Source of the DNA: an uncultured Clostridia bacterium
GTDB taxonomy: Bacteria > Bacillota_A > Clostridia > UMGS1840 > HGM11507
NCBI GenBank assembly: GCA_934403665.1
Contig: CAKRUL010000022.1
Span: 1-9,722, forward strand
Direction of reading: 5' to 3'
DNA: 9,722 bases
Shown: one piece after another, positions 6,106 to 9,722 of the stretch
Layout: each line of letters begins with the position of its first letter
How positions within the stretch are numbered: the first letter of the stretch is position 1
Notes under the pieces: generated by a model
Told to the model about the DNA's origin: nothing
Databases searched by the model: none
The model's input: only the letters and a program-made list of their open reading frames with translations
Translations under genes and position numbers: made by a program

Positions 6106-7176
6106 GTGATAAGTATTTATGATCCTTTGTCACTAAGCCGTCTTTGTAATATCGTCTCTGCTCAAAGCGTCATATGGAACAAAAAATTTTACGAAGTGGG
6201 AACTTTTGAAATCCACATTTCCGGCAATAACGAGTACCAGAAGTTCATCAAAAAAGGGAATATTATTGTTCACGGTCAAAATGCCGGAATCATCCTTTAT
6301 GCATCCAAATCAAGAAACGACATTAAAATAATAGGCTATGACTTAAAAGGTATATGCAGTCAAAGGGTTGTTGTGCCTCCGTTTGTATACTCCGATTCTC
6401 CCACAACGTTGGAAGGGTATGACCGGGTAAAAGGGAATGCCGAAACAGTGATGAAGCACTATGTCAATTCCCAGATTGTTAACCCAACAGATACGGATAG
6501 AAAAGTGCAGAATATCATCATTGCTGAGGATGCAAAAACGGGGGTCTCTATGGCCTGGCAAGCAAAATTCACTTTGCTTTCGGAGGAGCTCAACAAAATA
6601 GGACTGTATGCCGGGCTGGGGTATGATATCACCTTCGATGCAGAATCAAAAAAATTAATTTTCGACATCGAAACAGGTATTGACCGAACAGTGAACCAAA
6701 GAGACATAGCGCCTATAGTCTTTTGCAAAGAATACAGAAATATCAGTGATTATGAATATGAACAAAATGCGAAAGATGCTGTGAATGTCGCATACATAGG
6801 AGGAAATGGCGAAGAAGAAGAGCAATATATCACGAAACTCGGCACGCTCTCCCAAAAAGGAATTTATCGGCAGGAAGGATTTTCGGAGGTTCATTCTGAT
6901 GACGTGCAGGAGGTGGAAGACGGTGGACTTGCATATATTAAAGAAAACCAGGAAACCGAAACCATAGAAACAGAAACCAACAGCAGGTACAAATACAATG
7001 AAGATTGGTATTTGGGCGATTATGTCACATTGAAGATAGACGGATTTGGAGAAACGGTTATGCTGGACAAGCAAATTACGGAGGTGCAGGAGGTCTACGA
7101 AAAAGGAAACATGAAAATAGTACCTGTGTTCGGGGAGAAAAAGGGCAGTATTATTAAAAAAATATTAAGGAGTTGA
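6106..7176 (+). CDS. Tail hub protein, Siphovirus ReqiPepy6 Gp37-like (Tal N-terminal domain)
   Basis: Forms the trimeric hub closing the tail tube under Dit. GTG at 6106 is preferred over GTG at 6100 because the shared Shine-Dalgarno GGGGGTG (6094-6100) then has the same 5-6 base spacing as at the Dit start; 6100 lies inside the Shine-Dalgarno. This gives 356 residues. Diagnostic stretches are an N-terminal IYDPLSLSRL with an FEVGTFEIHI-like strand, AGIILYASKS, IIGYDLKGICSQRVVVPP, and above all YDRVKGNAETVMKHYVNSQ (about 105-123), which is the family signature. The C-terminal part contains VNVAYIGGNGEEEEQ and a D-Y-V-T hub strand. The protein ends after the hub domain, so the lytic or fibre extensions found on many Tal proteins are absent and their roles fall to the genes downstream. 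It follows Dit with no gap. Confidence 0.87.
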   Translation: MISIYDPLSLSRLCNIVSAQSVIWNKKFYEVGTFEIHISGNNEYQKFIKKGNIIVHGQNAGIILYASKSRNDIKIIGYDLKGICSQRVVVPPFVYSDSPTTLEGYDRVKGNAETVMKHYVNSQIVNPTDTDRKVQNIIIAEDAKTGVSMAWQAKFTLLSEELNKIGLYAGLGYDITFDAESKKLIFDIETGIDRTVNQRDIAPIVFCKEYRNISDYEYEQNAKDAVNVAYIGGNGEEEEQYITKLGTLSQKGIYRQEGFSEVHSDDVQEVEDGGLAYIKENQETETIETETNSRYKYNEDWYLGDYVTLKIDGFGETVMLDKQITEVQEVYEKGNMKIVPVFGEKKGSIIKKILRS

Positions 7177-7183
7177 TGATAAC

Positions 7184-7927
7184 ATGGGAAAAACATGCGA
7201 TTTCATGGACAATGCCATTTACGGAGTGGAGGATATGAATAATCTCAGAGCAGGGCTTCTGACAAAAGGGGTACTGACTGACAGTGCAAACAATTGTAAA
7301 GCTTCTCTTGTCGGAGAAAATATCAAGGTGACACAGGGGCAGGCTTTGATGTTTGACGGAAGCCGCATTGTAATTGATGCGGAAGGGGTGTCAGTAGGTA
7401 TTGTATCAGGCGGCAAAAATTACGTCTACTTTAAACGTAACGAGGTAACCAACACAATAGACGTTGTTTGTAGTTTAACGGCTCCCGGCGCGAATGATTT
7501 GCCGATTGCGGAGGTTGTAGACGGTACTGTTACGGATAAGCGTGTGTTTGCTCAACCAAAAGCCGCTTATACTCCTGCCGTATGTGTTGCTTTGAACGAG
7601 ACTATTTCGGTAACCGGAACCGTCGATACATGGGTACAGGCAGGAAGTATTTCGGTGAATCCCGGATATAATATGCTGCTGATTAAATCAGCCGAAAGTG
7701 ATGGCGCGTGGGTTTGCTATGACATTATAAATCAAAAGATTTTTAGCGACACGCAATACATGATAGCAGAACGAGGGGGAAAGAAATGTATACAGACGTA
7801 CTACGGCTCGAGAAAGTATTATGTGATTAACCCAGATTTAACAGTGAGCGTCTATGCAACAAGGAGCGATGAGACAAGTATAAGCGTATCAATACAAGGC
7901 TTTGCATTTTACGGAGGTATGAGATGA
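7184..7927 (+). CDS. Putative tail-tip/baseplate protein, 247 aa, function unknown
   Basis: ATG at 7184 is preceded by AAGGAG (7167-7172), 11 bases away, a little long. The N-terminus (CDFMDNAIYGVEDMNNLRAG, residues 4-23) followed by a TKGV, GxxIxVxxGxAxxxDGxRIxID beta pattern resembles a type of short structural protein that I have seen between the hub and fibre genes of Clostridia phages. Residues 40-120 look beta-rich, including KNYVYFKRNEV and PIAEVVDGTVTDKRVF, a pattern reminiscent of receptor-binding or fibre-anchoring domains. After about residue 128 a second beta domain follows, with many Tyr. No transmembrane segment, signal peptide or catalytic motif is seen. Its neighbours and ATGA coupling to the next gene argue for a tail-tip role. 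The exact role is not known to me. Confidence 0.6.
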   Translation: MGKTCDFMDNAIYGVEDMNNLRAGLLTKGVLTDSANNCKASLVGENIKVTQGQALMFDGSRIVIDAEGVSVGIVSGGKNYVYFKRNEVTNTIDVVCSLTAPGANDLPIAEVVDGTVTDKRVFAQPKAAYTPAVCVALNETISVTGTVDTWVQAGSISVNPGYNMLLIKSAESDGAWVCYDIINQKIFSDTQYMIAERGGKKCIQTYYGSRKYYVINPDLTVSVYATRSDETSISVSIQGFAFYGGMR

Positions 7928-8811
7928 TGAAAAGACAAATCAAAGTAGTATCCACAGATTTTCGATATCACTATCCGGATCCGATTATCATCGGCGATGT
8001 TAATGCATACGAAATCATTTTTTCGGCACAAGAAGATATGACTGGGTATATTATGTCTGTGAAGGCAAAACGGGCTGACGGCTCTACTGTTGAAGACACG
8101 GGAACGATAGAGGGGAAAACGGCCTCTTATACGCTCAAAAACAATATGTATGCATTAAAAGGAAAACTGGAACTATGGGTTGCCATTACCTCAAGCAATG
8201 GTGACTACGTCACGAAAGGGTGCATTGATGCAACGGTTGATACCAGCGGAGATGATCCGGCCATAGCCGGCGATGACCGCGTCCCTGCTCTCACGCAATT
8301 AATCATTGACGTGCAGGCGGTCAATGATGTAGCAACAGAAGCGGCAGAAAAAGCAAAAACCTCCGAAGAAAACGCCAAAGCCTCCGAAACCGTCGCAACG
8401 CAGAGCATGACAGATTTATTGGCAATGATGGGGTCGGATATTGCTACTCTGGACAGTAGCGGAAAAATACCGGTTGGGCAAATACCTCCGATCGCCTTGA
8501 CACACACTTACACAGTTGGAAGCGAGGCAGAAATGCAGGCTTTAACCGCGGAAGATGGGGATTTTTGCAGGATTGTTGTTGATGGGGTGGTTGACGGCAC
8601 CTATGCCTATGTAGTGTCTGACAATACGGGCGAATGGATACCGTGCAACCAAAATAAATGTGCCGAAGCCGACCATGCACTTGCGGCGGACACCGCAACA
8701 AACGCAACCAAAATCAACGGGCACAGAATCGTAGTATTTGACACCATGACGGACTTTAATAATGCCGTTAAATCGGACGGAGTGCTGTATCTGGTGGGTG
8801 AAGTGTCATGA
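7924..8811 (+). CDS. BppU-like baseplate/tail-fibre protein with coiled coil
   Basis: A three-part structural protein of 295 residues. Residues 1-115 resemble the BppU N-terminal domain that anchors to the baseplate: a beta sandwich with DPIIIGDVNAYEIIF and later KGKLELWVAIT. Residues 122-172 form an Ala/Glu-rich coiled coil (AATEAAEKAKTSEENAKASE type) suited to trimer formation. Residues 176-250 carry LDSSGKIPVGQIPP and TYTVGSEAEMQALTAEDGDF, a short fibre-shaft module frequent in Firmicutes phages, with GEWIPC near its end. The tail, ADHALAADTATNATKINGHR, is a repeat-like shaft and cap. ATG at 7924 overlaps the previous stop (ATGA) and a second ATG at 7927 is equally possible; GGAGG at 7913-7917 serves both. 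It probably links the hub to the receptor-binding protein that follows. Confidence 0.78.
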   Translation: MMKRQIKVVSTDFRYHYPDPIIIGDVNAYEIIFSAQEDMTGYIMSVKAKRADGSTVEDTGTIEGKTASYTLKNNMYALKGKLELWVAITSSNGDYVTKGCIDATVDTSGDDPAIAGDDRVPALTQLIIDVQAVNDVATEAAEKAKTSEENAKASETVATQSMTDLLAMMGSDIATLDSSGKIPVGQIPPIALTHTYTVGSEAEMQALTAEDGDFCRIVVDGVVDGTYAYVVSDNTGEWIPCNQNKCAEADHALAADTATNATKINGHRIVVFDTMTDFNNAVKSDGVLYLVGEVS

Positions 8812-9722
8812 TAAAAAAAGGCAACGTAACATACAGAGCATTTGAGGGAGATTGTCATCCGGTCAATGTTTTTGTGAAAAACAATAAAATTGCAGGATAT
8901 GTATCAGAAACCGCAGAAGGGCAGGAATTGACGCTCTCAAACACCTATAACGACAGTTACGAAGAATTAAAAGTATACGGTAAGTCCGAACAAAAAGCGC
9001 AGTGGAATCAAGCGGAGGGGGTTACAAGTCAAATTGTAACAACAGACGGGCAAGGGAAAAATAAGTTTGATAAATCAAAGTATCTAAAATTATCAGACTA
9101 CACTCTTCCAGAAGGAGCTACTTACACTTATGCGGAAATTCCGCTGGAACCAAACAAGACTTATACTGTCTCGGTCGTTAGAAAAGATGGATTTGATGGC
9201 ACAGGATATGGCTATTTATTAATATCAGATACGAGTGGGATTAACAACAATTTTACAGCTGTTGCTCATCAAACAGACGCATCGACTAATAATAGTCCTT
9301 ATACGGTTGATAGTGGCGGAAAACTGTATATTGGTTATCATCCAACCTACCCATCTGCAATGACACAAGAAAAACTTGATTATATCTGGGAACATACAGA
9401 TGTCCAGATTGAAGAAGGAACGACTGCAACAACCTATGAAGATTATATTTACGATAGCCCATCACCGTCTCACCCCTCTAATCTCACTTCCAATATTCCT
9501 GCCGGAAGCTATCAGATACCGACAGAAAACGGAATTTATGAAGTCACTCTTACAGATGATTTACATGGGATTGATGATACATACCGGGATAAAATTTGTT
9601 TTGACAGTTTGAGTGGGAATGGGTATCTGGAACAGAACACACAGCTGTTACACTTAAAAAACTATAATCCATCAAACTTTGGTAGTCTCGAAGATGAGAC
9701 GTTACATTTGTGTTTGGGAGTT
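8808..9722 (+). CDS. Putative receptor-binding/tail-fibre protein, 3' end outside window
   Basis: ATG at 8808 overlaps the previous stop (ATGA) with GGTGGGTG at 8793-8800 upstream. The frame is open to the right edge: 305 residues seen, no stop. Residues 1-60 (GNVTYRAFEGDCHPVNVFVK.. to ..TYNDSYEELKVYGKSEQ) are an N-terminal module I know from phage minor structural/fibre proteins. Residues 75-215 look like a carbohydrate-binding beta sandwich, ending with VQIEEGTTATTYEDY, close to the QLEEGSTATPYEPY ending of such domains in phage tail proteins. PSPSHPSN (about 219) and LHGIDDTYRDKICFD (about 252) match the recurrent PSPDYPS and LRGIGDVRDE segments of the same proteins. The module order fits recognition of a cell-surface glycan. 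The C-terminal head, which decides specificity, is missing from the window. Confidence 0.78.
   Translation, partial: MIKKGNVTYRAFEGDCHPVNVFVKNNKIAGYVSETAEGQELTLSNTYNDSYEELKVYGKSEQKAQWNQAEGVTSQIVTTDGQGKNKFDKSKYLKLSDYTLPEGATYTYAEIPLEPNKTYTVSVVRKDGFDGTGYGYLLISDTSGINNNFTAVAHQTDASTNNSPYTVDSGGKLYIGYHPTYPSAMTQEKLDYIWEHTDVQIEEGTTATTYEDYIYDSPSPSHPSNLTSNIPAGSYQIPTENGIYEVTLTDDLHGIDDTYRDKICFDSLSGNGYLEQNTQLLHLKNYNPSNFGSLEDETLHLCLGV

Noticed and set aside
6100..6108. GTG at 6100 as start of the Gp37-like gene with a 4-base overlap with Dit
   Set aside because: It falls within the GGGGGTG ribosome site; GTG at 6106 has normal spacing and costs two residues only.
9376..9612. 78-codon plus-strand open frame near the right edge
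   Set aside because: Out-of-frame shadow of the partial receptor-binding gene (8808 onward), which is open throughout and carries family motifs.

Overview
The window is part of the late structural region of a tailed phage or prophage with a long non-contractile (siphovirus-type) tail. The host looks like a low-to-moderate GC Gram-positive of the Clostridia type. This rests on G-rich Shine-Dalgarno sequences (AAGGAG, GGAGG, GGGGGTG), use of TTG and GTG starts, tight same-strand packing, and tail proteins of the Gp37-like/Dit/BppU-like kind common in Firmicutes prophages. No integrase, attachment site, rRNA, tRNA or CRISPR array is visible, so phage versus prophage cannot be decided here.

Layout: bases 1-536 hold the 3' part of a very AT-rich gene for a small membrane-anchored protein of unknown function. 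Bases 537-892 look like a plain gap but contain a dense regulatory locus: a terminator for the first gene, a plus-strand promoter with an internal dyad, a short plus-strand RNA ending in a two-way terminator, and, on the minus strand, a consensus sigma-A promoter driving a 23-codon ORF for a hydrophobic peptide. The Shine-Dalgarno of that ORF is buried in a GAAA-capped hairpin. A second strong plus-strand terminator closes the region just before the tail genes. I read this as a candidate type I toxin-antitoxin (Fst/TxpA-like architecture, Ibs-like peptide size).

Bases 893-9722 are a continuous plus-strand tail operon: tape measure protein, distal tail protein (Dit), Gp37-like tail hub/Tal, a tail-tip protein of unknown function, a BppU-like baseplate/fibre protein with a coiled coil, and the first 305 residues of a large receptor-binding or tail-fibre protein that runs off the right edge. 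Genes abut or overlap by ATGA, so translation is probably coupled. The tape measure sets tail length, Dit and Tal form the baseplate hub, and the last three proteins build the host-recognition apparatus.

The combination of an AT-rich membrane-protein gene, a self-contained toxin/antisense-RNA locus and flanking terminators upstream of the tape measure gene looks like accessory (moron-type) cargo in a tail operon. The toxin-antitoxin call comes from sequence architecture only; toxicity, transcription and family membership are untested.
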